This document shows, piece by piece, positions 17,478 through 26,543 of a stretch of 64,000 nt of DNA. The DNA lies in NCBI RefSeq assembly GCF_903819435.1, contig NZ_CAIJDP010000074.1, positions 124,001 through 188,000 of the forward strand, given 5' to 3'. The position numbers and the translations under genes were made by a program. Every line of letters starts with the position of its first letter. Within the stretch, counting starts at the first letter, position 1. The notes beneath the pieces were generated by a model, which was not told where the DNA came from, did no database searches, and worked only from the letters and a program-made list of their open reading frames with translations. Source of the stretch: Flavobacterium salmonis (GTDB lineage Bacteria; Bacteroidota; Bacteroidia; Flavobacteriales; Flavobacteriaceae).

Positions 17478-18359
17478 CTAAAGAGAAGTTGTTTTCTTTT
17501 CCGTTTCCCTTAACGTTTGGTTTTCTAAAATCTTTGTGATGAATGGTTTCGTATGAATTTCAATTTCAGCTTCTGAAATATTTAAAGCTTTTGGATCAGA
17601 TGCTAATTGCAGCCAAGGTTTTGGGCTGCCAAAATTATAACTTCCGAAAACAATTACAGGAGTTCCTTTTACTTTTACGTTCTCTTTGTCTTTTAAAATC
17701 CATTCATCAGCGAATTTATAAAGATATTTGGCATCTTTTTCCAGTAATCTCAAGCATGAATGCGAGGCTGGATAACCCGGTAATTCGTATTGGTGAAAAC
17801 CAACGCCAAGTTTGTTTTCGATATTGAAATTCCATTTTAAGTCCCATTCGTCATTGAAGGTGCTGGTTGTTTGCTCGGCTTTCCAATTGGTAAAAAATAA
17901 TCCGGTTGGAGTAGGATCATTTTTTCTTCCCATATTTGTTGGGCCTGTATGTACTAATTCACCATTTGCATAAGCTGCAAAAGTTTGCGTAGGATATGAA
18001 AAAATAATAATTTTAGAAATTCCTTCCAGAGCCTTAACATGTAAGGGGAATGGAAGATAGTAAACCAAATCGCCACTAAAATCTACCGGAACCACTACAG
18101 AATCTAATTTTTTAAAATTAGTTTTGTCAGTTCTGTTTAAAGCATACAGAATATTCATTTTACTACTGTCGGCTTCATTGTTTTTAAGCCATTCTTTTGT
18201 GTTTTGAAGTAGGTAAGAAACAGATTTTGGTTTCTTGTATTCAATTGTTTTTTTGGGTTTTTTATTTTCTGTAATTGTGACTGTGTCACTTTTTTTGCAA
18301 GAAACCAATAAAGTTAACAATAATAATAGGGCATTTGCTGCGTAATATAATTTTTTCAT
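17478..18359 (-). CDS. Lipoprotein L,D-transpeptidase (YkuD-like catalytic domain)
   Basis: 293 residues. The N-terminus has a lipobox (LLTLLVSC, Cys about 21), so it is anchored to a periplasmic membrane face. L,D-transpeptidases make 3-3 peptidoglycan crosslinks or attach proteins to the wall. The catalytic domain (about 110-255) includes KIIIFSYPTQTFAAYANGELV, TPTGLF, FHQYELPGYPASHSCLRL. The nucleophile Cys and following Arg are kept, but the usual SHGC is SHSC here. A C-terminal stretch contains several acidic and basic residues. Substrate inferred from family. Confidence 0.85.
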   Translation of the reverse strand: MKKLYYAANALLLLLTLLVSCKKSDTVTITENKKPKKTIEYKKPKSVSYLLQNTKEWLKNNEADSSKMNILYALNRTDKTNFKKLDSVVVPVDFSGDLVYYLPFPLHVKALEGISKIIIFSYPTQTFAAYANGELVHTGPTNMGRKNDPTPTGLFFTNWKAEQTTSTFNDEWDLKWNFNIENKLGVGFHQYELPGYPASHSCLRLLEKDAKYLYKFADEWILKDKENVKVKGTPVIVFGSYNFGSPKPWLQLASDPKALNISEAEIEIHTKPFITKILENQTLRETEKKTTSL

Positions 18360-18522
18360 AGGTCGTAATTTTAGATAATTAAAATTACAAATACAGACCG
18401 GAATGCAGCTTACATAATTTTTAGGATAGTTTATTTGATTTTCATTATTATTCTGTTATTTCAAATTTTACGGGAAAGAACTTCCGGTACAGAAGTTTTC
18501 CATAAATAAAGGATCATCATTA

Positions 18523-18538
18523 ATATTAAGCTTAATAT
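18523..18538. promoter_or_regulatory. 16-bp perfect palindrome upstream of the L,D-transpeptidase gene
   Basis: ATATTAAG followed directly by its reverse complement CTTAATAT, in the 270-bp gap between the hydrolase and transpeptidase genes. It could be an operator; no regulator is identified. Confidence 0.3.
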
Positions 18539-18629
18539 AGCTTTAATCAATTTAAATTTTTGCAGTATAAAATATTCAGAATAAAGATAAAATCAATTTG
18601 AATCGCTTCGTTTTTATAGTGTTGAATAA

Positions 18630-19580
18630 TTAATTTATCGTTTTTTTTAAAAATTCGTTGATATTTTGTATCCACTCAACTTTATTTTTAATCAAATAAT
18701 TTTCATGTCCTGTATTTTTGTAAATAGTGAGCTTTTTAGAGCCTTTTAGGTTGGTGTAAATTTCATCTATTTCTTTTCGGCTTACGCTTTTATCTTTTTC
18801 CCCATACAATAATAAGGTTGGGCAAGTGATGCTTTTTGCATACGTTGTTGGATTGTGTGCAAACCCCCAAAATCCATTTTGTAAACCTCCCCAAAAAAGT
18901 AATATTCTGGGTATAAGGAAAGTTGGTGCGTTTACTCTCTTAAATCTCGCAAGGACAGTTTTGTACATCGAGCCAAATGGACATTCGAGTATGATTCCTT
19001 TTGGTTTTATCCGGTCATCATTAATAGATTTCATTATAGCGACAGCTCCCATAGAAGTACCAAACAAGAAAATGTTTTTTTCTCCGGCTTGTTTTATATA
19101 ATCAAAGGCAGTTTTAACTTGTTCTGATTCTTTATAACCAATTGTGGTTTGGTTTCCTTCGGAATTTCCGCTTCCCATAAAGTCAACCAGCATTGTACTA
19201 AAACCTAATTTTATAAATTCATCTGATTTTTCAATCAGTTGCGATTTTTCGCCGCCATAACCGTGAAATAACATGACTGTTCCTTTTGAGTTTTCAATTT
19301 TAATTAACCAGCATTCAATCTCCTTGTTACTTTTTAGCTTTATAGTTTGGTAATTTTGGGATGGAAATTTTTTATTCTTGGGTTTTGGATTATTAACCCC
19401 AAAAAATACAACTTTAGCTTTGTCAAGTGAAGACAGTTCTTCTGGGCTCTTCGTTTTTTCAGCCTGGCTGTTCGAAAAGTGAGTAAATTTATAAGCATGA
19501 AAAAAAGCAATACTATTTATTATTATAAAAATAGCGAATAGTATTTTAAGAATTTTAGTTACGTATTTAGGTAATTTCAT
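18630..19580 (-). CDS. Membrane-anchored alpha/beta hydrolase
   Basis: 316 residues. A single N-terminal transmembrane anchor (about 9-30, ILKILFAIFIIINSIAFFHA) is followed by an alpha/beta hydrolase domain of the serine-aminopeptidase / BAAT type. Visible motifs are VMLFHGYGGEKS (oxyanion loop), FGTSMGAVA (nucleophile Ser), LLYGEKDKSV (Asp) and KNTGHENYL (His). The complete triad suggests an active esterase, thioesterase or acylaminopeptidase. The substrate is unknown. Same strand as its neighbours, with gaps over 50 bp on both sides. Confidence 0.85.
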   Translation of the reverse strand: MKLPKYVTKILKILFAIFIIINSIAFFHAYKFTHFSNSQAEKTKSPEELSSLDKAKVVFFGVNNPKPKNKKFPSQNYQTIKLKSNKEIECWLIKIENSKGTVMLFHGYGGEKSQLIEKSDEFIKLGFSTMLVDFMGSGNSEGNQTTIGYKESEQVKTAFDYIKQAGEKNIFLFGTSMGAVAIMKSINDDRIKPKGIILECPFGSMYKTVLARFKRVNAPTFLIPRILLFWGGLQNGFWGFAHNPTTYAKSITCPTLLLYGEKDKSVSRKEIDEIYTNLKGSKKLTIYKNTGHENYLIKNKVEWIQNINEFLKKTIN

Positions 19581-19638
19581 TTAGAATTTTTATCTTAATT
19601 TGTGTTATCTAAAAATAATATATTCTAAATCAAAAAGT

Positions 19639-20220
19639 TTAAATCAATCCTTTTATTTTTGCATACTGTAATAACATAATAGTTTTTGCATCTGAAATCT
19701 CACCAGATTCAATCATCGCATAAGCTTCTTCAAACGTATATTCAAAGACTTCAATATTTTCCTGTTCAGCATCTAAACCGCCACCTTCGCTTACTTTCAT
19801 GCTTTCATCATATTCACCAACAAAAAGATATAGAATTTCTGTAACAGCGCCTGGAGACATGTAGGTTTCTAAAACTTTTTGAACTTTAGAAATACGATAA
19901 CCTGTTTCTTCTTCTGTCTCACGAATAATTGCATTTTCGGGATTATCCTGATCCAAAAGTCCGGCACATACCTCGATCATCATACCGTCCTTATTTCCGT
20001 TAAGGAAAGTAGGTAAACGAAACTGACGAGTTAAAATGACTGTTTTTTTTGTCGAATTATATAATAAAATTCCAGCGCCATTCCCACGGTCATAAACCTC
20101 TCGCGTATGTATTTCATGTACTCCGTTTTCTTTTTTGTAGTCAAAAGTAACCCGATTTAAGATGTACCAATTGTCTGAGAGTAATTTAGTTTCTTTAATT
20201 TGAACTTCTGGATTTTTCAT
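19639..20220 (-). CDS. nudK: Nudix hydrolase, GDP-mannose pyrophosphatase type (NudK-like)
   Basis: 193 residues. NudK hydrolyses GDP-mannose and related nucleotide sugars to GMP and sugar phosphate. The Nudix box is GLLDQDNPENAIIRETEEETGY (positions about 88-109), with the required G, RETEEETG and spacing. RGNGAGILLYNSTKKTVIL precedes it and YMSPGAVTEILYLFVGEYD follows, as in the ADP-ribose/GDP-mannose branch. The terminator between purA and this gene suggests separate or attenuated transcription. Substrate assignment rests on family resemblance. Confidence 0.85.
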   Translation of the reverse strand: MKNPEVQIKETKLLSDNWYILNRVTFDYKKENGVHEIHTREVYDRGNGAGILLYNSTKKTVILTRQFRLPTFLNGNKDGMMIEVCAGLLDQDNPENAIIRETEEETGYRISKVQKVLETYMSPGAVTEILYLFVGEYDESMKVSEGGGLDAEQENIEVFEYTFEEAYAMIESGEISDAKTIMLLQYAKIKGLI

Positions 20221-20245
20221 AAATGAAATAATTTGTTGTATAAAA

Positions 20246-20270
20246 AAACGCTCTGATTATCAGAGCGTTT
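20246..20270 (-). terminator. Terminator after purA
   Basis: A perfect 11-bp stem (20246-20256 with 20260-20270), 3-nt loop, followed on the minus strand by seven T. It lies 7 bp past the purA stop. Confidence 0.88.
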
Positions 20271-20276
20271 AAAATA

Positions 20277-21548
20277 TTATTTTGTTATTGTTTGCTTTCT
20301 GTCTGGTCCAACAGATACAATTTTGATTGGCACTTCAATTTCTTTTTCAATAAACTCAATGTATTCTTTTAGCTCAACAGGCAATTGATCGTAAGTTGTC
20401 AATCCTGTTAGGTCAGCTTTCCATCCTTTAAATTCTTTGTAAACCGGAGTAACATTTTCCGGTTCAATATTATAAGGGAAGTGAGAAATATTTTGTCCTT
20501 TATAGTTGTATTCTGTACAAACTTTAAGAGTTTCAAAACCAGAAAGTACATCGCCTTTCATCATCATTAACTGCGTAACTCCGTTAACCTGAACAGCATA
20601 TTTTAATGCGACTAAGTCTAACCATCCACAACGTCTTTGTCTTCCTGTAACAGAACCAAATTCGTTACCAACTCTTGCCATTGTAGCACCAACTTCGTCA
20701 AAAAGTTCAGTTGGGAAAGGTCCGCTGCCAACACGTGTAACATAAGCTTTGAAAATTCCGTAAACTTCTTTGATTTTGTTAGGAGCAATTCCTAAACCTG
20801 TACAAGCTCCTGCAGCCGTTGTGTTTGATGAAGTTACGAATGGATAAGTTCCAAAATCTACATCTAACAATGATCCCTGAGCGCCTTCGCAAAGAATAGA
20901 TTTACCAGCTTTTTGAGCCTGGTGCATGTATTCTTCACTGTCGATGAAATCTAATTTTTTAAGTTCTTCAATAGCTTCAAAGAATTCTTTTTCTAATTCA
21001 GCTAAATTATATTGAATAGCAACATCGTAAAAAGCAATCATTGCTTCATGTTTGTCTGCCAAAGCCCTGTAACGTTCTTTAAAATCTTCAAGTTCAATAT
21101 CTCCAACTCTTAAACCGTTTCTACCTGTTTTGTCCATGTAAGTTGGTCCAATTCCTTTAAGGGTAGAACCAATTTTTGCTTTACCTTTAGAAGCTTCAGA
21201 AGCTGCGTCAAGTAAACGGTGTGTTGGTAAAATTAAATGTGCTTTTCTTGAAATAATTAATTTACTTTTGATATCAAGGTTGAATTTCTCTAAACCTTCA
21301 ATTTCTTTTTGAAAAACTACCGGGTCAATTACAACTCCATTTCCGATGATATTTACTGAATCTTTATGAAAAATTCCTGAAGGAATGGTTCTAAGTACGT
21401 GTTTAATTCCGTCAAATTCTAATGTATGTCCTGCGTTTGGTCCTCCTTGAAAACGTGCGATAATATCATAATTTGAGGTAAGTACATCAACAATTTTTCC
21501 TTTACCTTCATCTCCCCATTGTAATCCTAGTAATAAATCTACGGTCAT
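20277..21548 (-). CDS. purA: Adenylosuccinate synthetase
   Basis: 423 residues. It condenses IMP and aspartate with GTP hydrolysis to adenylosuccinate in AMP synthesis. The P-loop GDEGKGK follows the opening MTVDLLLGLQW, and GPNAGHT, the IMP loop KIGSTLKGIGPTYMDK, TGRQRRCGWLD and the C-terminal SVGPDRKQTI are all in place. It is downstream of the Fur-family gene (94-bp gap) and may share its transcript. Its own terminator follows. Confidence 0.97.
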   Translation of the reverse strand: MTVDLLLGLQWGDEGKGKIVDVLTSNYDIIARFQGGPNAGHTLEFDGIKHVLRTIPSGIFHKDSVNIIGNGVVIDPVVFQKEIEGLEKFNLDIKSKLIISRKAHLILPTHRLLDAASEASKGKAKIGSTLKGIGPTYMDKTGRNGLRVGDIELEDFKERYRALADKHEAMIAFYDVAIQYNLAELEKEFFEAIEELKKLDFIDSEEYMHQAQKAGKSILCEGAQGSLLDVDFGTYPFVTSSNTTAAGACTGLGIAPNKIKEVYGIFKAYVTRVGSGPFPTELFDEVGATMARVGNEFGSVTGRQRRCGWLDLVALKYAVQVNGVTQLMMMKGDVLSGFETLKVCTEYNYKGQNISHFPYNIEPENVTPVYKEFKGWKADLTGLTTYDQLPVELKEYIEFIEKEIEVPIKIVSVGPDRKQTITK

Positions 21549-21642
21549 TCTTTTTTAATTTGCGTTGGGACAAGCTGAGTCGTCCTACTGATTAATGTAG
21601 TTAATTTTCTTTTTTTATTTTTTGAATAATTCCCTTTCCGGA

Positions 21643-22101
21643 TTATTGATTTTGTTTTTTGTTTCCGTAGAAATACAATGAGTGATTAGTAATCTCAATG
21701 TCAAATATTTCTTCGATTGTTTTTTTGATGGTTTGAATTCTTGGATCACAAAATTCAATTACTTCTCCGGAATCAGTCATGATAATGTGATCGTGCTGTT
21801 TGTCGAAATAAGATTTCTCGTAATAAGCCTGATTTTGCCCAAATTGATGTTTTCTAACCAAAGCGCAGTCTAGTAATAGCTCAATCGTGTTGTACAAAGT
21901 TGCTCTACTTACACGATAGTTTTTATTTTTCATTTTGATATAAAGGTTTTCTATATCAAAATGCTCTTCGCTGTCGTAAATTTCCTGAAGTATAGCATAA
22001 CGCTCAGGAGTTTTTCGATGCCCTTTTTGTTCAAGATACATTGTAAAAACATTTTTTACAATTTCTTGATTCTTAGTGTTGTCAGTTGAAATGAGTGTCA
22101 T
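21643..22101 (-). CDS. Fur family transcriptional regulator
   Basis: About 152 residues from the ATG at 22101. The winged-helix DNA-binding domain (about 15-85) has [28 protein letters not shown] and [14 protein letters not shown]. The dimerisation domain keeps the HDHIIM histidines and [11 protein letters not shown], but the structural-zinc CxxC seen in most Fur/PerR/Zur proteins (after HDH) is replaced by MTDSGE. A TTG 9 bp upstream overlaps the -7 promoter element, so the ATG is preferred. It lies between spoT and purA. Metal and regulon unknown. Confidence 0.88.
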   Translation of the reverse strand: MTLISTDNTKNQEIVKNVFTMYLEQKGHRKTPERYAILQEIYDSEEHFDIENLYIKMKNKNYRVSRATLYNTIELLLDCALVRKHQFGQNQAYYEKSYFDKQHDHIIMTDSGEVIEFCDPRIQTIKKTIEEIFDIEITNHSLYFYGNKKQNQ

Positions 22102-22107
22102 ATCCTG

Positions 22108-22115
22108 CAAAGATA
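22108..22115 (-). promoter_or_regulatory. -7 promoter element of the Fur-family gene, nearly leaderless
   Basis: Minus-strand TATCTTTG is a perfect TAnnTTTG match and ends only 6 bp before the ATG, so the transcript would start at or next to the start codon. Confidence 0.5.
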
Positions 22116-22189
22116 ATTTTTTATTTTTAATGAATAAAAGTTTCGGGTTTAAAGTTTCGTTACAAAACCCTTAGAGATAGGTTAAAAAG

Positions 22190-24409
22190 TTAGGTTCTGT
22201 ATTCTCTGGTTACTTTATCTACACCGTCAATTTTCTTAATTGCACTGATCATTTTCTTCAAAATAGTATTGTTTTTTACAATTACAGCAACCTGGCCATG
22301 AAAAATTCCGGCATCAGTACTAAGCGAAATACTCTGAATATTCACGCTCATATTATTCGAAATTACTTTAGTAAGCTGATTGGTTAAACCCAAAACATCC
22401 ATACCTGTAATATTGATAATGGCTTTAAATTCTTCCTGAGAAGAGTCTATCCATTTTGCGCTCATGATCCGATAAGCATAATTTGACTGCATTCCGATAG
22501 CATTTGGGCAATCTTTTTTATGTACTTTGATTCCTTCATTTATCGTTACAAAACCAAAAACATCATCGCCGGGAATTGGGTTACAGCATTGCGAAAGTTT
22601 GTAGTCTAGTTTGTCATGTTCGGTTCCAAAAACCAGCATGTCATAATTACTGCTAATGACTGGCTTATGAATATCTTCGGCAGCCGTATCTTTATTTCTT
22701 TTGATTTTATTTTTAAAGAAATTGATAATCGTATTACTCTTTTGTGCCGCGTAATCTTTTAACTGTTGATTTTCAATGGCACCAATTCCAACACGATAAA
22801 ATAAATCTAAGCTTGTTTTAAGTCTGAAAAAATTAACTAATTCGTTTGTAACCTGTTCGTTAAGAGTGATTTTTAAGTGCTTTAGTTTTCGGGTAAGTAA
22901 TTCTTTTCCTTCTTCGGCAATTTTTTTCGTATTCTCGTTTAGAACGTTTTTAATTTTATTCTTCGCTCTTGAAGTTGTTACATAATCTAACCAGTTTATA
23001 GTTGGTTTTTGATTTGCTGAAGTAATGACTTCAACCTGATCACCACTTTTTAGTTCGTGATTTAAAGGAACTAAACGGCCATTTACACGGGTTCCTCTTG
23101 TTTTGATTCCAATTTCAGAGTGGATGCTAAAAGCAAAATCCAGAGAAGTTGCTCCTTTGGGTAATGATTTGATTTCTCCTTTGGGGGTAAAGACAAAAAT
23201 TTCCTGTGAATACAGGTTCATTTTAAAATCCTCCACAAAATCTACTGCATTAGTTTCGGGATTTTCCAAAGCTTCACGAAGTAAATTCAGCCAGACATCC
23301 AGGCCGCTTTCTTCAGATGCACCGTTTTTGTATTTGTAATGTGCAGCATATCCTTTTTCGGCAATTTCATCCATACGTTCACTTCGTACCTGAACTTCAA
23401 CCCACCGGCCTTTTGGCCCCATAACGGTAATGTGCAAAGCTTCGTAACCGGTTGATTTTGGTGATGATATCCAGTCACGTAAACGACTCGGGCTGGGTCT
23501 GTAATGATCTGTTACGATGGAATAGATTTTCCAGGCAATAAATTTTTCGTCGTGAGAATCACATTTATAGACAATTCTAAGTGCAAACTTGTCATAAACT
23601 TCATCAAAACTCACATTTTGAGAACGCATTTTACGACGAATCGAATAAATTGATTTTGGCCTTCCTTTTATAATATAATCGATATTTTCTGCATCCAAAG
23701 ATTTTTTTAAGACATCCGAAATATCTTTAATATAGGCATCTTGTTCTTCTTTAGTTTCTCTTATTTTACTTACGATATCTTCGTAAACAGCAGGTTCAGT
23801 ATATTTTAAACCTAAATCTTCAAGTTTGGTTTTAATATTATAAAGTCCCAAACGATGTGCGAGAGGGGCATAAATGTATAAAGTTTCAGAAGCAATTTTG
23901 GTCTGTTTGTACTCAACCATTGACTCCATAGTCTGCATGTTGTGAAGACGATCGGCCAGTTTAATCAAAATAACACGTACATCATCGTTCAGGGTCAGAA
24001 TCATTTTTCTGAAATTTTCTGCCTGCATCGATGCATTCAGATCTTTTTGAACCATCGAAATTTTGGTTAGTCCTTCGACTAATTGTGCTACTTTCGGGTT
24101 GAATAAACGTTCAATGTCTTCAACTGTTATTGGCGTATCTTCGACAACATCGTGCAATAAGGCCGCAGCAATAGAAGTGGCTCCCAGACCAATTTCTGAG
24201 GCTACAATTTTTGCAACTGCAATAGGATGAAAGATATATGCTTCACCTGATTTACGTCTTTGTTCTTTATGGGCATCAACGGCTACGTCAAAAGCTTTTC
24301 GAATTAACTTTTTATCTGTAGGGGTTAAAGTCTGATAACTGATTCGAAGTAATTCTTTGTACTCTTGTGCAATTGCTTTGTTTTCTTTTTCAATATCTAT
24401 TTCTGTCAT
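22190..24409 (-). CDS. spoT: Bifunctional (p)ppGpp synthetase/hydrolase (RelA/SpoT family)
   Basis: About 739 residues from the ATG at 24409 (an in-frame ATG five codons earlier, at 24424, is possible; MTEIDIEKEN is favoured as the family opening). It makes and degrades the stringent-response alarmones. The HD hydrolase domain has HDVVED. The synthetase domain has GRPKSIYSIRRKM, YDKFALRIV, GYEALHITVMG and VEVQVRS, with catalytic Asp and Glu kept. TGS (FTPKGEIKSLPKGATSLDFAF), a zinc-finger/RIS segment (QCCNPIPGDDVFG) and a C-terminal ACT domain follow. Both activities should be present. The Fur gene lies 88 bp downstream. Confidence 0.95.
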   Translation of the reverse strand: MTEIDIEKENKAIAQEYKELLRISYQTLTPTDKKLIRKAFDVAVDAHKEQRRKSGEAYIFHPIAVAKIVASEIGLGATSIAAALLHDVVEDTPITVEDIERLFNPKVAQLVEGLTKISMVQKDLNASMQAENFRKMILTLNDDVRVILIKLADRLHNMQTMESMVEYKQTKIASETLYIYAPLAHRLGLYNIKTKLEDLGLKYTEPAVYEDIVSKIRETKEEQDAYIKDISDVLKKSLDAENIDYIIKGRPKSIYSIRRKMRSQNVSFDEVYDKFALRIVYKCDSHDEKFIAWKIYSIVTDHYRPSPSRLRDWISSPKSTGYEALHITVMGPKGRWVEVQVRSERMDEIAEKGYAAHYKYKNGASEESGLDVWLNLLREALENPETNAVDFVEDFKMNLYSQEIFVFTPKGEIKSLPKGATSLDFAFSIHSEIGIKTRGTRVNGRLVPLNHELKSGDQVEVITSANQKPTINWLDYVTTSRAKNKIKNVLNENTKKIAEEGKELLTRKLKHLKITLNEQVTNELVNFFRLKTSLDLFYRVGIGAIENQQLKDYAAQKSNTIINFFKNKIKRNKDTAAEDIHKPVISSNYDMLVFGTEHDKLDYKLSQCCNPIPGDDVFGFVTINEGIKVHKKDCPNAIGMQSNYAYRIMSAKWIDSSQEEFKAIINITGMDVLGLTNQLTKVISNNMSVNIQSISLSTDAGIFHGQVAVIVKNNTILKKMISAIKKIDGVDKVTREYRT

Positions 24410-24605
24410 AACGGCATGGTTCAATTCTTAAAAATAAGGATTACTTTGAATATACGCAAGGGAATGCATTGCTGATTTTAGATTTTAAACTTTAAGTTTT
24501 GGAAGGTAATTATAGATGTAAATCGAGCTGAGGCAGTGATGTAAATTTCGCTTATTTTTATTCTGAAAGTTTATAAAAAGATAATGAAAATTATTTGGAA
24601 ACAGC

Positions 24606-24626
24606 AAAAAAAAGTCGCGGACTTTT
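24606..24626 (-). terminator. Terminator after the TrmH/SpoU methyltransferase gene
   Basis: A 7-bp stem (24610-24616 with 24620-24626), GCG loop, and a run of T on the minus strand, 18 bp past the stop codon. Confidence 0.6.
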
Positions 24627-24643
24627 AATTTTCAAACTAACAA

Positions 24644-25432
24644 CTAAAACCCTCTCTGTCTTTTAGCTTCAAAAATTAAAATAGCAGCAGCTACCGAAAC
24701 ATTCATACTGTCAATTTCTCCCTGCATCGGGATGATGATATTTTGAGTTGCAGCATCACGCCATTCCTGAGTTAGTCCTGTGGCTTCTGTACCTACAACC
24801 AAAGCAGTTGGAGTGGTAAAATCCTGTGTATGATAGGAGGTTGAATTTTGTAATGTAGCACAATAAAAATCGATTTTTTTCTCTTTTAAAAAAGTAATAA
24901 TTTCTAAGGTAGTTCCCGTTGCAATCTGATTGGTAAACAAGCAGCCAACGCTGGAACGCACAATATTAGGGTTGTATAAATCGCTTTTTGGATTGGCAAT
25001 TAAAACAGCATCCAGATTGGCGGCATCGGCAGTACGCAAAAGAGCACCGATATTTCCGGGTTTTTCAGGAGCTTCTGCCACTAGAATCAACGGATTTTCG
25101 GATAACTTTAAATCTGATAATTGCAACGATTTGGCTTTGGCTACAGCCAGAATTCCTTCTGTCGTATCCCGATAAGCCAGTTTTTGATATACTTCTTTGT
25201 TGATTTCGATTAACTGAACCGATGATGAAACCAGTTTACCAATTTGATTTTCAGTAACCAATTCAGGTAAAAACAAAACAGTTTCTATTTCGTAACCTCC
25301 TTTTTGAGCTAATGAAATTTCACGTAATCCTTCAATCAAAAAGGTGCCACTTTGTTTGCGGGCTTTTGCTTTTTCCTGCAATAAAACAAGCGATTTTATA
25401 AACGGATTCTGGACTGAAGTAATTTGTTTCAT
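24644..25432 (-). CDS. TrmH/SpoU family 2'-O-methyltransferase
   Basis: 262 residues. The N-terminal substrate-binding domain (about 1-100, FLIEGLREISLAQKGGY and QLIEINKEVYQKLAYRDTTEGILAV) is followed by the knotted SPOUT domain. The three SpoU motifs are visible: APEKPGNIGALLRTADAANLD, LVVGTEATGLTQEW and MQGEIDSMNVSVAAAILIFEA. It methylates ribose 2'-OH in tRNA or rRNA (RlmB/TrmH/TsnR-like); the target base is not readable. Single gene with a terminator. Confidence 0.92.
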   Translation of the reverse strand: MKQITSVQNPFIKSLVLLQEKAKARKQSGTFLIEGLREISLAQKGGYEIETVLFLPELVTENQIGKLVSSSVQLIEINKEVYQKLAYRDTTEGILAVAKAKSLQLSDLKLSENPLILVAEAPEKPGNIGALLRTADAANLDAVLIANPKSDLYNPNIVRSSVGCLFTNQIATGTTLEIITFLKEKKIDFYCATLQNSTSYHTQDFTTPTALVVGTEATGLTQEWRDAATQNIIIPMQGEIDSMNVSVAAAILIFEAKRQRGF

Positions 25433-25440
25433 TGTTTTGA

Positions 25441-25473
25441 GCGACTAAGTTTTTGAGGCGCTAAGTTACTGAG
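25441..25473. repeat. Two-copy tandem repeat upstream of the SpoU gene
   Basis: Two imperfect copies of a CTAAG-containing unit (GCGACTAAGTTTTTGAG at 25441-25457 and GCGCTAAGTTACTGAG at 25458-25473) lie just before the SpoU methyltransferase start. Low complexity; function unknown. Confidence 0.45.
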
Positions 25474-25572
25474 ATTTTTTGAAAAAGGTATAAAGATTAA
25501 GAGCAGCAGAGTTGCCTATAAACCCGCAAGTTTTTTTTAATTTTAAAGAAATACAATTAATGATTTCTTTAG

Positions 25573-26517
25573 TTATTCTGTATCATTAAAAGAATTTACT
25601 TTATAAATTAAGCGAATTTTTACAGAATCTTTTTTTGAACTTGGATATTTCTCACTATTAACCCTTTGCTCAAATACTTTCATAATATCAAGATCCAGAT
25701 CATCTTTAACAGCATATGTTATTTCGTTTTTTTTCTTTTTCAACTCAAATTCAATCATTATTTTGCCAGATCGTATGGAATTTTTAAACAGCTCATTAAA
25801 TATTTTATTTGTTTTTTTTATTATCAGTTCAATATCTTCAAAAGAGCTGTTTGCGTTTAATTCCTCATTAGAACTTAAAAGAATAACCTTTTCCAGAGCA
25901 GTTTCTTTTATTCCTTTAGAAACAGAATCAATTTCTTTTCCATTTTGATATTTCTTGATATCATTTTTTTGGATGTTATTATCTGGTTTTGGTGCTTCGT
26001 CTAGCCAAAGTAATTTTAAATCTTTTTTTAATAAGTTTAAAATATAATTATGTTCTTTAGTCTCAACTATTAACAAAGGTTCATCAATGTCAAATGATAT
26101 TACAGACCAATAATATTTCAATTCATCTTCATTAGCTTTTCTAATTTTGTAATCATGAGAAACTTCATTCTTAAATTCATCCCATATTATTTTAGAATCA
26201 TTAATATCCTGACTCATTTTCCCGTCCAGGATTAAATTATCAACATGAAATTGTACTTTCCCTTGCTTTATATTTTGGATTTTTTCATTTTCCTTGAACC
26301 TTTTCCACAATTCGGGGCCAATAATAAGATTGTTTTGTAGTATTTTATAATCATTGTTGTCAGATAGGTTATCACTTATTATTTTTTTTGCTTTTTCAAC
26401 AACCTTAGGGCTAGAATAATTATAAACCACTCCTTTTGGAATTGTTATGGTCTCAGTTTTTTGTGCACGAAATAAAAAGCCTGTAAGAAGAAATAGGGTT
26501 AAAAAAAAATTTTCCAT
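25573..26517 (-). CDS. Hypothetical exported protein
   Basis: 314 residues that I cannot place in a family. The signal peptide is about 1-18 (MENFFLTLFLLTGFLFRAQ). The body is charged and Lys-rich, with a short Trp-containing segment (LKYYWSVISFDIDEPLLIVETKEHNYILNLLKKDLK) around residue 130-165 and a linker near 180-200. The C-terminal part (about 220-314) includes a beta-rich stretch with KIMIEFELKKK that looks TonB-C-like in spacing, but not clearly so. It lies directly downstream of the DUF58 gene, 26 bp away, and is likely co-transcribed with the MoxR cluster. Confidence 0.7.
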   Translation of the reverse strand: MENFFLTLFLLTGFLFRAQKTETITIPKGVVYNYSSPKVVEKAKKIISDNLSDNNDYKILQNNLIIGPELWKRFKENEKIQNIKQGKVQFHVDNLILDGKMSQDINDSKIIWDEFKNEVSHDYKIRKANEDELKYYWSVISFDIDEPLLIVETKEHNYILNLLKKDLKLLWLDEAPKPDNNIQKNDIKKYQNGKEIDSVSKGIKETALEKVILLSSNEELNANSSFEDIELIIKKTNKIFNELFKNSIRSGKIMIEFELKKKKNEITYAVKDDLDLDIMKVFEQRVNSEKYPSSKKDSVKIRLIYKVNSFNDTE

Positions 26518-26543
26518 TTTTAAATTGATTCGTTAATATAATT

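Noticed and set aside
22099..22110. TTG start for the Fur-family gene at 22110
   Set aside because: The TTG is part of the -7 promoter element TATCTTTG; the ATG at 22101 is the better start.
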